Shown here: positions 8,987 through 16,671 of the stretch, piece by piece | Position numbering within the stretch: the stretch's first letter is position 1 | How the letters are laid out: the number at the start of each line of letters is the position of its first letter | NCBI GenBank assembly: GCA_905216055.1 | Contig: CAJMSH010000004.1 | Coordinates: forward strand, 124,001 to 188,000 | Length of the DNA stretch: 64,000 nucleotides | Source of the DNA: an uncultured bacterium | GTDB taxonomy: Bacteria > Cyanobacteriota > Vampirovibrionia > Gastranaerophilales > Gastranaerophilaceae | Reading direction: 5' to 3' | Translations under genes and position numbers: made by a program | The notes under the pieces: generated by a model | The model's database searches: none | What the model saw: the letters and a program-made list of their open reading frames with translations, nothing else | What the model was told of the DNA's origin: nothing

Positions 8987-9550
8987 ATGAAAAGAATTTT
9001 TTTTATATTATTAACAATATTATTTACTCAAATTACTTGTTATTCTGAAGAAATTCATTTTGATAATGAAGTTTATAAGTTAAAATACAGTGCTATTGCT
9101 CCTCAAACAAACGGTTACGGGAATGAATATTTTAGGAATTCCGAAAATGTTGGTAACTGGGTAAAAATGATTGGAGTATATTATTATCCGGATGTTTCTA
9201 ACCCTATAAAATATGCTGAGGATTTTGATAAAACTGTTGAAAATACAGAAAACAGTGTGCTTTTAAAATTGATAGAAAATAAAAAGGCTGATAAAGCAGC
9301 AATAAGTTTTTTAGTCAACGGTTGTGAAAATGCTAAGAAATATTTCGAATATGATATATATAGATTTGAAAAAAATCCTAATAAAGGCATGATGGTCTTA
9401 AAGTATGCTGTGAAGCACTACTTCACTAATGACACTGAGATAAAAAAAATTGCAGAAAATATTAAAAAAAATAATGATAAATATCTGGAAACTATTATTA
9501 CAAGTGCAATTCCGCTACTTGTTGAGAAAGATGTTCTTATTCGTGAATAA
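8987..9550 (+). CDS. putative exported protein of unknown function, 187 aa
   Basis: Not recognised. Residues 1-20 form a signal peptide (basic start, Ile/Leu/Phe-rich core, cleavage likely after Q-I-T-C-Y-S). The mature part is about 165 residues, mixed alpha/beta, with a conserved-looking N-W-V-K-M-I-G-V-Y-Y-Y-P-D segment. It follows the tolC-like gene by 64 bases, an intergenic stretch that holds a possible TATAAT at about 8949. There is no clear Shine-Dalgarno; a TGTTTAAAT element ends six bases before the ATG. A small hairpin (GTCAAT/ATTGAC, about 9553-9567) follows the stop. Confidence 0.65.
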   Translation: MKRIFFILLTILFTQITCYSEEIHFDNEVYKLKYSAIAPQTNGYGNEYFRNSENVGNWVKMIGVYYYPDVSNPIKYAEDFDKTVENTENSVLLKLIENKKADKAAISFLVNGCENAKKYFEYDIYRFEKNPNKGMMVLKYAVKHYFTNDTEIKKIAENIKKNNDKYLETIITSAIPLLVEKDVLIRE

Positions 9551-9563
9551 GAAGTCAATCTTA

Positions 9564-9592
9564 TTGACATCTTTATTGCCAAACTTTATTAT
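9564..9592 (+). promoter_or_regulatory. Consensus promoter with -10 six bases from the start codon
   Basis: TTGACA (9564-9569), 17-base spacer, TATTAT (9587-9592), then exactly six bases to the ATG at 9599. Transcription would start at or next to the A of the ATG, giving a leaderless mRNA. No Shine-Dalgarno could fit downstream of that start. Confidence 0.75.
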
Positions 9593-9598
9593 TTTATT

Positions 9599-10402
9599 AT
9601 GGTAGTAGAAGATTCAACCAGAGTAAAAGATTATTTGAATAAGACAAAACTTCCGTATTTGGATTATGTAATAAATCCTTATGTTGGTTGTCCTAATAAA
9701 TGTTTGTATTGTTATGCGTCTTATATGTCAAGTTTCAGTAAACATTCAGAGGCTTGGGGGGAATTTATTGACGTAAAACGTACAAGCAAAAAAATTAATA
9801 CGTTTAAAATTAAAAATAAAAAAGTAATGATTAGTACTGTTACGGATCCGTATAATTCTTGTGAGGAAAAATATGAAATTACAAGGATGATTATGGATCA
9901 GTTGGTCAAGTCAGAAGCTTTTATTTCTGTTGTTACAAAGTCAAAATTAGTTCTTAGAGATATTGATTTGTTAAAACAGATGAAACATGTTGAAGTTGTA
10001 ATATCTATTTGTTTATTAGATGAAAATTTAAAGTTAAAATTAGAGCCTTATTCTTCATCAATAAAAGAAAGACTTGAAACTTTAAAAGAATTAAAGCAAA
10101 ATAATATAAAGACGATAGTCTTTATTTCTCCTATAATTCCAGAAATAACAGATTATAAAAAGATAATAGAAGAAACAAAAGATTATACGGATGAATACTG
10201 GTTCGATAAATTAAATCTTAGAAATAGTTTTAAAACAAATATGTTTAATTTTATTGGAGAAGAATTCCCAATATATAAAACATTATATGACGATATTTAT
10301 AATAAAAAAGATTCGAAATACTTTACTGATTTATCTGAGGATATTTCAAAATACTGTAAATTAAATGGTATAACTTACAAAGATTTTTCTGCCGGCACAT
10401 AA
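9599..10402 (+). CDS. SPL-family radical SAM protein
   Basis: 267 residues. The cluster motif C-P-N-K-C-L-Y-C (CX3CX2C) occurs at about residues 31-38, preceded by N-P-Y-V-G, and the V-T-D-P-Y strand and the rest of the partial TIM barrel follow. This is the arrangement of the SplB-like/Rv2578c group of radical SAM proteins. True spore photoproduct lyase repairs UV lesions in spore DNA, but most members in non-sporeformers have unknown roles, so no substrate is claimed. The start at 9599 is fixed by the promoter geometry (see separate entry). It is convergent with the GH77-like gene across a shared terminator. Confidence 0.82.
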   Translation: MVVEDSTRVKDYLNKTKLPYLDYVINPYVGCPNKCLYCYASYMSSFSKHSEAWGEFIDVKRTSKKINTFKIKNKKVMISTVTDPYNSCEEKYEITRMIMDQLVKSEAFISVVTKSKLVLRDIDLLKQMKHVEVVISICLLDENLKLKLEPYSSSIKERLETLKELKQNNIKTIVFISPIIPEITDYKKIIEETKDYTDEYWFDKLNLRNSFKTNMFNFIGEEFPIYKTLYDDIYNKKDSKYFTDLSEDISKYCKLNGITYKDFSAGT

Positions 10403-10455
10403 ATTGCTTCTTGACAAATAAAATAATAAATCTTTTGCCGGCTTTTCCTAAAATT

Positions 10456-10494
10456 AAATGACATTGATAATTTTTAAAGTTATCAATGTCATTT
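10456..10494. terminator. Bidirectional intrinsic terminator
   Basis: Stem arms AATGACATTGATAA (10457-10470) and its exact complement (10480-10493) with a nine-base loop, followed by T-rich sequence on the plus strand and preceded by A-rich sequence. It lies between two convergent genes and can serve both. Confidence 0.8.
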
Positions 10495-10508
10495 TTTATA
10501 TCATAATA

Positions 10509-12392
10509 TTATTTAGAGATTTTTTGTTGTTTTTTATTTTTGTTATCAGATGTTTTTATTATTCCGTAAATTGCTCCTGCAAGAGTAGTTAAGGTTGTGC
10601 CAAACCATAGAATTTTTGAAGATTTTGAAGAATTTTTTTCTGCTTTTGTGATACTTGCAACTTTATTATTAATATTGTCGGTTGTTTTTATAGCTTCAGG
10701 TTCTTTTTCAACAAGGATATCTCTAAATTTAACAATTCTTGAATATAAATCAGGGTTTGATTTATCGTAACCTTTGGCTTTAAAAACTTTTTCCAATGCA
10801 TCCATTATATTAAATCCGAAACCATCATGGAGTGAATTTTGATATATTGTTTTGTAATCTGTGCTTACACGTCTTCTGAAATTTGTTTTAGAATTTGGTT
10901 TGTGTTCGTTATATCTTTCTTCTTTTCCGAGTACATCCATAAAGAAATAATGAATGTTTTTGGCACTCATAATTTCTGCAAATTTTGCTTTTGAATAGGT
11001 TGCAGGATCATCTAAATCTTTAGGCGAAATTTTTAGAATTCTTGATAGCGCATCAATTGAACCAGGTTTGTGATTTTGATTGTTTGCTGCATAATCAGGT
11101 ATTCCTTTAGCAATTTGTTTTAGCGGTTGATGATCGTGGTTGCCGGGGCCTATTGAGAATGTATCTCTATCCCATTTGAAGTGATTGCTAAACGCATCAT
11201 TGCTCCCCCAATTATTATTCATATAAACTGTTGAATAGGATTTTACTCTGTTTTTTAAAGGTTCAATAAGCTCATTTGAATATGGCTTAAACGGAGAAAA
11301 TTCTTCAGGACCTGCTTCTGTTTCATAAATAAGATTTTTGAGATCAAAATTTTCGCCTTTTACTTCTTTTACCCATTTGTCAATATTATCTGCAAGTTGA
11401 TTCTCAAGGTGTTTTTTATTATGTTGAAAAACTTTGTTTTCTCCATGTGGAGTCATTATAGGGGTGATGTAGTTCCAACCGACATCAAATCTTATTACAT
11501 CATAGCGTCTTGCCATAAGTTGAACTTTAGTTTTGAAAAGTTTGTAGGCATCGCTTGATTCATCTAAAATTGTATCGTAATCCAGTGTTGGAATCCCCCA
11601 GGACGGAAGTCCTGTGTTGTAACCTTTTTTAAACGCTTTTGGGAAAGCATTAACCTCATCGGTTGTAAAATTGATAGGACAATCTCCACACAATTTTATG
11701 CCCCTGTCATTAAGTAGTTTTTTGCCTTCTGACAGATGTTCTTCTGCAATGAATTGTTTAAATTTAAAAAATTCCTGATCAGGTTCTTTTTCCCTTGGAA
11801 AATTTAGCCAGAATTCATTATCTTTTATAAACTTGTTGTATTTTTGTTTAAGTGGTGTGTTTTCATCAAGATTTTTAAATCTTTCGTGCGCTTTTTTCAA
11901 TATATTGTCTTGTGTACTTCCGCTTTCCATTGTGTTTTCGCAGTTTATAAAATCTTTTTTATCGCTTTTGGTGTTTGCTTTTACTATTTCTTGAAATTCA
12001 TCTTTGGTTAGGAGGTTATTGTATCTGTCCTGAGTCAAAAGTGACGGGTCAATATTTTGATCTCCGAGTGCAAGTGCTGATGCTTCATAGCTGCAGAAAA
12101 AATCTTTGTATTTATGAATTTGACCTGATGGAAGATCTTTTACAATGTTAAAGCCAAGGTATGTGTGCATGTAATCTATAAAATTGATACCTTCTTTTGA
12201 TGTTAGATGTCCTATGCCAGTGTCGTTTGCTTCTGATACAGGAAGGCTTGTTAACGGAATTATAAAAGCTGATTTGCCTGTTTGTCCCGTAATTTGTTTT
12301 GCTTCTTTTAATGTTTTTGTGTATTCATCTATTTCATTTTCTCTGAGAGAACGCCCAAATGCTAGATTGGAACTTATTTTTCTGACCTGCAT
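10509..12392 (-). CDS. GH77-like 4-alpha-glucanotransferase with C-terminal membrane helix
   Basis: 627 residues. The start of the catalytic domain resembles GH77 amylomaltase: I-P-L-T-S-L-P (45-51), D-T-G-I-G-H-L (57-63), and D-L-P-S-G near 86-90 for the usual L-P-L-G. The catalytic positions appear intact: R-F-D-V with Asp303 as candidate nucleophile, Y-E-T-E-A-G (356-361) supplying the acid/base Glu, and G-N-H-D with Asp420. The family transfers alpha-1,4-glucan segments in glycogen and maltodextrin metabolism. Unusual features are an N-terminal S-S-N-L-A-F-G-R segment (7-14) seen in unrelated proteins of this window and a C-terminal hydrophobic helix (about 592-612) with a basic tail, which may tether it to the membrane. 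AGGAG lies twelve bases before the ATG. Divergence from canonical MalQ is large, so activity is inferred. Confidence 0.72.
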   Translation of the reverse strand: MQVRKISSNLAFGRSLRENEIDEYTKTLKEAKQITGQTGKSAFIIPLTSLPVSEANDTGIGHLTSKEGINFIDYMHTYLGFNIVKDLPSGQIHKYKDFFCSYEASALALGDQNIDPSLLTQDRYNNLLTKDEFQEIVKANTKSDKKDFINCENTMESGSTQDNILKKAHERFKNLDENTPLKQKYNKFIKDNEFWLNFPREKEPDQEFFKFKQFIAEEHLSEGKKLLNDRGIKLCGDCPINFTTDEVNAFPKAFKKGYNTGLPSWGIPTLDYDTILDESSDAYKLFKTKVQLMARRYDVIRFDVGWNYITPIMTPHGENKVFQHNKKHLENQLADNIDKWVKEVKGENFDLKNLIYETEAGPEEFSPFKPYSNELIEPLKNRVKSYSTVYMNNNWGSNDAFSNHFKWDRDTFSIGPGNHDHQPLKQIAKGIPDYAANNQNHKPGSIDALSRILKISPKDLDDPATYSKAKFAEIMSAKNIHYFFMDVLGKEERYNEHKPNSKTNFRRRVSTDYKTIYQNSLHDGFGFNIMDALEKVFKAKGYDKSNPDLYSRIVKFRDILVEKEPEAIKTTDNINNKVASITKAEKNSSKSSKILWFGTTLTTLAGAIYGIIKTSDNKNKKQQKISK

Positions 12393-12458
12393 GAATATTT
12401 AAAACTCCTGTTACTATGGTATATTTATGCAAAAAACGTAAATAAATAATGTTGTTAT

Positions 12459-12496
12459 TAATTATATATTTTATGTTACCATAAAATATATAATTA
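12459..12496. promoter_or_regulatory. Perfect 17-4-17 palindrome in a divergent intergenic region
   Basis: Left arm TAATTATATATTTTATG (12459-12475), loop TTAC, right arm the exact reverse complement (12480-12496). It lies between the GH77-like gene (minus) and the flavodoxin-type gene (plus), 33 bases before the latter's ATG. No T-run follows, so a shared operator or cruciform is more likely than a terminator. No regulator gene is adjacent. Confidence 0.6.
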
Positions 12497-12529
12497 GATT
12501 TAAACAAATATAAATAAGGGGAATTTATT

Positions 12530-13162
12530 ATGAAAGTTTTATTGTTTAACGGAAGCTCAAATGAACATGGCTGTACTTATACAGCATTGAATGAAGTTGC
12601 ATCAACATTGCAAAAAAACGGTATTGAAACAGAAATTATACAAGTTGGAAAAAATCCGATAAGAGATTGTATCGGATGTGGCGGTTGTCGAAAACTTGGC
12701 GGAAAATGTGTTTTTAAAGACGATATTGTAAATGAAGTTATTGAAAAAGCGAAAGATGCTGACGGATTTGTTTTCGGCTCTCCTGTATATTATGCTCACC
12801 CAAGCGGAAGATTATTATCATTTATGGACAGAGTTTTTTATGCAGGGAATTCAAATTTTGCATTTAAACCTGCTGCTGCAGTTGTTTCTGCAAGACGTGC
12901 CGGAACTACTGCTTCTTTAGATGTGATTACAAAACATTTTACAATCTGCAATATGCCTGTTGTATCTTCTTGTTATTGGCCAATGGTTCATGGTGCTCAA
13001 AATTCTGCTGAGCAGGCTAAGCAAGATTTAGAAGGAATGCAGATAATGCGTACTTTAGGGAATAATATGGCTTGGATTTTAAAATGTATTGAAGCCGGTA
13101 AAAATGCAGGAATTAACCGTCCGACAGGGGAAGATAGAATTTATACAAATTTTATCCGCTAA
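12530..13162 (+). CDS. flavodoxin-fold / iron-sulfur flavoprotein-type oxidoreductase
   Basis: 210 residues. The N-terminal F-N-G-S-S-N-E-H-G-C-T-Y-T-A is the FMN phosphate loop of the NADPH-dependent FMN reductase/flavodoxin_2 fold, followed by C-I-G-C-G-G-C-R-K-L-G-G-K-C (about 47-60), a CX2CX2CX6C cluster like that of iron-sulfur flavoproteins, and G-S-P-V-Y-Y for the second FMN loop. Such proteins carry electrons or reduce quinones in anaerobes; the specific partner is unknown. AGGGG lies about nine bases upstream. Its stop overlaps the stop of the convergent metal ATPase gene. Confidence 0.8.
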   Translation: MKVLLFNGSSNEHGCTYTALNEVASTLQKNGIETEIIQVGKNPIRDCIGCGGCRKLGGKCVFKDDIVNEVIEKAKDADGFVFGSPVYYAHPSGRLLSFMDRVFYAGNSNFAFKPAAAVVSARRAGTTASLDVITKHFTICNMPVVSSCYWPMVHGAQNSAEQAKQDLEGMQIMRTLGNNMAWILKCIEAGKNAGINRPTGEDRIYTNFIR

Positions 13163-15024
13163 GCTTTTAAGGCTCTTAAAGAATTTAATACTGCAAGTAG
13201 TGCAACTCCGGTGTCAGCAAATACAGCTCCCCACATTGTGATAATTCCAAATGCACCGAGAATTAAGAATAATGCTTTGATGCCGAGTGCAAAAATTATA
13301 TTTTGTTTTACAATACTCATTGTCTTTTGGGCGATGAGTATTGCTTTTGTAATTTTAGAAGGTTTGTCATCCATAATAACTGCATCAGCAGCTTCAATTG
13401 CCGCATCTGAACCTAAACCGCCCATAGCAATACCGATATCGGCTCTTGTTAAGACAGGTGCATCGTTTATTCCGTCACCTACAAATATTATGCTTTTGTT
13501 TTTGTCTTTGTTTTCTATAAGTTTTTCTAATTCTTCAACTTTTTGTGCAGGTAAAAGTTCTGAAAATACTTTTTTTACACCAAGTTCTTGGGCAACATGT
13601 TCTGCTGTTGATTTGGAATCTCCTGTTAGCATTACTGTTTGTTTTGCAATTTTATTTAATTCGGTAATTGCTGATTTTGAATCTTCTTTTATCTCATCAG
13701 AAATTACTATATAGCCGATAAATTTTTTGTTTCTTGCAGCGTAAACTATTGTGCCTGATGTTTGTGCTTTTTTGTATTCGATGTTAAACATATCCATAAG
13801 GCTTGCATTCCCTGCAAGAATTTCTTCTCCGTCTATCTCTGCTTTTACGCCTTTGCCTGCAATTTCTTCAATATTTTTTACGGATGTTTCATCAATTTCT
13901 TTTGAATAAGCTTGTTTCAAAGACATTGCAATCGGGTGGCTTGAATAATTTTCAGCTTTTGCACAAACTTCAAGAAGTTTTTCATCGGTTGTATCTATTG
14001 GGTGAAGCTCTGTTACCTTAAATGTCCCTTTTGTTAAGGTTCCTGTTTTGTCAAATACAACTGAATCAGGTTTTGCAAGTCCTTCAAGATAACATGCACC
14101 TTTTATTAAAATTCCGGCTTTTGATGCACCGCCGATACCTGCAAAAAATCCTAATGGAACAGATATTACAAGTGCACAAGGACAAGATATTACAAGAAAT
14201 GTTAATGCTCTTTGAAGCCATATTCCAAATTCAGCATGCAACAAAATTGGAGGAACTATTGCAAGTAAAAGTGCACCAAATACTACTGCAGGAGTGTAAT
14301 ATCTTGCAAATTTTGTTATGAAATTTTCGGTTTTAGCTTTTTTAGAACTTGCATGTTCTACAAGTTCAAGAATTTTTGATACAGTTGATTCTTTAAACTC
14401 TTTTTCTACTTTTATTTTCAAAAGTCCGTTTGTATTAATGCAGCCGCTAATAGCTTGAGAACCTGCATTCAATTCTCTAGGAACAGATTCTCCTGTTAGA
14501 GCTGATGTATCAACGTATGCGTGACCATCTGTTACTGTACCGTCAAGAGGAATTTTTTCACCTGTTTTTACGGTAATAATATCTCCGATTTTTACATCAC
14601 TTGGATTAACTTTTACTAATTTGCCGTCAACTTCAATGTTTGCGTAATCAGGTCTGATATCCATAAGTTGTGAAATTGATTTTCTTGATTTTTCAACAGC
14701 TTTATCCTGCAAAAATTCTCCGATTTGATACAATACCATAACCATTACGGCTTCAGGATATTCTTTTATTGCGAAAGCACCGACAGTTGCTATAACCATT
14801 AAGAAATTTTCATCAAAGATTTCTCCTTTTAGAATATTTTTAATAGCTTTTAGAACAATATCTCCGCCTGAAATAATGTATGCGGCAAAAAATATCAGAA
14901 ATTTAATAATTCCGGATATTCCTGAAAACATAGCTATTGCAAATAAAATAACTGCAATTCCTATTTTAACAAGCTTTAATTTGTCATTTTCTTCGCATTC
15001 ATCATTATGTTGGTGTTCGCACAT
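13159..15024 (-). CDS. Zn2+/Cd2+/Pb2+-type P1B ATPase
   Basis: 621 residues. All P1B landmarks are present: T-G-E-S (177-180), the transmembrane metal motif S-C-P-C-A-L (Cys281-Pro-Cys283), phosphorylation site D-K-T-G-T-L (Asp325), the S-S-H-P-I-A ATP-binding locus and G-D-G-I-N-D-A-P. There is no N-terminal HMA domain; instead the first 17 residues are rich in His, Cys and Asp/Glu and could bind metal. The protein exports soft divalent metals from the cytoplasm using ATP. It is divergent from an ArsR/SmtB regulator with an alpha-5 zinc site, which favours Zn/Cd over Cu. AAAGGAG lies seven bases upstream of the ATG. Confidence 0.92.
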   Translation of the reverse strand: MCEHQHNDECEENDKLKLVKIGIAVILFAIAMFSGISGIIKFLIFFAAYIISGGDIVLKAIKNILKGEIFDENFLMVIATVGAFAIKEYPEAVMVMVLYQIGEFLQDKAVEKSRKSISQLMDIRPDYANIEVDGKLVKVNPSDVKIGDIITVKTGEKIPLDGTVTDGHAYVDTSALTGESVPRELNAGSQAISGCINTNGLLKIKVEKEFKESTVSKILELVEHASSKKAKTENFITKFARYYTPAVVFGALLLAIVPPILLHAEFGIWLQRALTFLVISCPCALVISVPLGFFAGIGGASKAGILIKGACYLEGLAKPDSVVFDKTGTLTKGTFKVTELHPIDTTDEKLLEVCAKAENYSSHPIAMSLKQAYSKEIDETSVKNIEEIAGKGVKAEIDGEEILAGNASLMDMFNIEYKKAQTSGTIVYAARNKKFIGYIVISDEIKEDSKSAITELNKIAKQTVMLTGDSKSTAEHVAQELGVKKVFSELLPAQKVEELEKLIENKDKNKSIIFVGDGINDAPVLTRADIGIAMGGLGSDAAIEAADAVIMDDKPSKITKAILIAQKTMSIVKQNIIFALGIKALFLILGAFGIITMWGAVFADTGVALLAVLNSLRALKA

Positions 15025-15045
15025 AATATTTCTCCTTTGTTATAA

Positions 15046-15103
15046 TTGAATAAATATTCAACTGTCTATTAATATTATAATTGAATAACTATTCAATTGT
15101 CAA
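15046..15103 (-). promoter_or_regulatory. Promoter of the metal ATPase gene with two SmtB/CadC-type operators
   Basis: On the minus strand TTGACA (15103-15098), an 18-base spacer and TATAAT (15079-15074) form a full consensus promoter. The spacer contains the palindrome AATTGAATA-AC-TATTCAATT (15079-15098). A second palindrome TTGAATA-AA-TATTCAA (15046-15061) lies between the -10 and the start codon. Both match the 7-2-7 layout around TGAA...TTCA used by ArsR/SmtB-family repressors. Confidence 0.82.
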
Positions 15104-15131
15104 GTGTATAATAACAATTTGTTACAAAAAT

Positions 15132-15161
15132 TTGACAATTGAACAATTGTTAAACTATAAT
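15132..15161 (+). promoter_or_regulatory. Promoter of the arsR-type gene with an operator in the spacer; leaderless start
   Basis: TTGACA (15132-15137), 18-base spacer, TATAAT (15156-15161), then six bases to the ATG at 15168. The spacer holds a third copy of the operator, TTGAACA-AT-TGTTAAA (15139-15154, one mismatch). This predicts autoregulation and an mRNA starting at the initiation codon. Confidence 0.8.
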
Positions 15162-15167
15162 AATTAT

Positions 15168-15518
15168 ATGGAAATAAAAAGAACAGATTGCGAAGCGGTA
15201 AATCCTGATATTGTAAATAAAGTATTGCCTGATATGCCTGATTTTAGTATTTTATATGATTTGTCGGATTTTTTCAAGGTAATGGGAGATAGTACGAGAA
15301 TACGACTTTTGTGGGCATTGGAGCAGGCAGGCATGTGTGTAAATGATTTGGCAGTATTGCTTGATATGACAAAGTCTGCCGTTTCTCATCAATTAAAGAT
15401 ATTGAGGACTGCAAAACTTGTAAAAGCCGAAAAACGCGGGAAAAATGTTTATTATTCCTTGGCTGATGAGCATGTACAAGTTGTACTTGATATGGCGTTA
15501 AATCATATAAAAGAATAA
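15168..15518 (+). CDS. ArsR/SmtB-family zinc-type metalloregulator
   Basis: 116 residues from the ATG at 15168; the longer frame back to 15081 would run through the promoter and one operator and is rejected. The winged helix contains D-S-T-R-I-R-L-L-W-A-L and the recognition helix T-K-S-A-V-S-H-Q-L-K-I-L. The alpha-5 metal site is complete: Asp, x, His, ten residues, His, two residues, Glu near the C-terminus (D-E-H ... N-H-I-K-E), the spacing of SmtB/ZiaR zinc sensors. A Cys in the alpha-3 region (A-G-M-C-V-N-D-L-A) may add a second site. Metal binding should release it from the three operators and derepress the divergent ATPase. Confidence 0.9.
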   Translation: MEIKRTDCEAVNPDIVNKVLPDMPDFSILYDLSDFFKVMGDSTRIRLLWALEQAGMCVNDLAVLLDMTKSAVSHQLKILRTAKLVKAEKRGKNVYYSLADEHVQVVLDMALNHIKE

Positions 15519-15554
15519 TTGTACGCTTTTAGGATATTTTTGGTAAATTTATGC

Positions 15555-15702
15555 AAACCCTGAGTTACGGGTTAAGTGTTCCGCTTATCTTTAGGCTATT
15601 TTGAATAAGTTTTATACAACCCCTAGGTTATGGGTTAAGCGTCACGCTTATCTTTAGGTTATTTTATACAAAACCTGAGTCATTGGTTAAGCGTTCCGCT
15701 TA
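15555..15702 (-). repeat. Hairpin repeat array A (three copies, ~52-63 bp period)
   Basis: Three copies of a unit with core TTAAGCG-nnn-CGCTTA at 15572-15587, 15635-15650 and 15687-15702, each preceded by a variant of ACAAACCTGAGT and GGGTT. The first copy has a G-U-compatible change (AAGTG/CGCTT). The final copy supplies the stop codon of the lipoprotein gene on the minus strand. A second array with the same core lies at 34968-35120. Confidence 0.8.
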
Positions 15703-16611
15703 CATTTTTTGCTTAAGCTCATTTTTGATATCGCTAAGTGGTCCGTTATTTGGCGTTCTTAGTGTATGATAGTAATTTTTGATATATGTAAACGGATATT
15801 TTGGTAACCAAGTAAATTTAATAAATATGTTTACAGTATCAGCACCTTGAGATAGCATCAATTCATCAATAGTTTGTTCATGAGCCGGTGAGATTGATGA
15901 GAATACTTTTAAGAGATAATCCGTAAATGTAACTGCTGAATATCCTGATGCCGTAATCGGATTTGTAATAAATTCGGTTACTTTAAAATTGTCATTCCCT
16001 TGTATATTTTTGACATCATCAGGCAGTTGAAGTTCACCACCTGCTATTTGTTCGATTTCGTACCATTGACCGTTATATTGTATTCTCATAATATTTGGCT
16101 TTGGCATATAAATATCATCAAATATATTATCAAGAATTACTTTTCCGTTTTTGTCACAGACGCCGTATTTATAATTCTTTTTAGTAAGGAACATTCCTCC
16201 GAAAAGGATATCAATAGATGTATATTCAGGAGGAATTAAGACCTCTCCTTTTTCGTTGTATATTGCAAAATTGTTACTGTTGCCGATTTTTAAATATTTG
16301 CCTAAAATTCTGTCTACATGTCTGTATTTAGGCTCTATAAGATAGTTGCCGTTGTTATCTATAAGTCCGTATTTATTCTTTTTCAAAACAATCCAAGAAG
16401 AATTGCCAAGTCTTATAAGCTTTTTGTATTGCGGTTCTACAATAACATTTCCTGATTTGTCTTGAAGTCCGAAAAGATTTTTTTCGTTACTGAAAACAGT
16501 TAAATCTGACATCGTCAAAGCAGGCTTTAAAGGTTCATTAACCGCAGCATTAGAATAAGCACAACCATTTAAAATTAAACATAGTAATAATATTATTAAA
16601 GTTTTCTTCAT
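15700..16611 (-). CDS. WG-repeat lipoprotein
   Basis: About 303 residues from the ATG at 16611. The signal peptide ends in the lipobox L-N-G-C (lipidated Cys about residue 17). Four WG/KWG-type repeats follow (about residues 45-170), each of the form (Y/F)-G-L-x-D-x-x-G-N-x-(I/L)-x-P-x-Y. They usually form a beta-propeller-like surface; function is unknown. The start is chosen because TATTAT (16623-16618) ends exactly six bases before it and no Shine-Dalgarno is present; an in-frame GTG two codons upstream would overlap this spacing. The last codons and stop lie in hairpin repeat A. Confidence 0.78.
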   Translation of the reverse strand: MKKTLIILLLCLILNGCAYSNAAVNEPLKPALTMSDLTVFSNEKNLFGLQDKSGNVIVEPQYKKLIRLGNSSWIVLKKNKYGLIDNNGNYLIEPKYRHVDRILGKYLKIGNSNNFAIYNEKGEVLIPPEYTSIDILFGGMFLTKKNYKYGVCDKNGKVILDNIFDDIYMPKPNIMRIQYNGQWYEIEQIAGGELQLPDDVKNIQGNDNFKVTEFITNPITASGYSAVTFTDYLLKVFSSISPAHEQTIDELMLSQGADTVNIFIKFTWLPKYPFTYIKNYYHTLRTPNNGPLSDIKNELKQKM

Positions 16612-16671
16612 AGACACATAATAGCATAAAATATGATTTATGTTATAATTTTTTTGTGAGGGTTTGAATAT

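Noticed and set aside
9599..10402. True spore photoproduct lyase and hence sporulation
   Set aside because: Only the radical SAM core is recognised and no sporulation genes are seen; the family is wider than SplB.
13211..13714. 167-codon frame on the plus strand inside the metal ATPase gene
   Set aside because: Shadow of the ATPase C-terminal part; no independent signals.
15081..15167. Upstream extension of the ArsR-type frame to an ATG at 15081
   Set aside because: It would run through an operator and the consensus promoter of the same gene; the ATG at 15168 fits the family N-terminus.
15555..15702. CRISPR array
   Set aside because: Only three units, diverged copies, spacing not constant and a hairpin core at a gene end; no cas genes are present.
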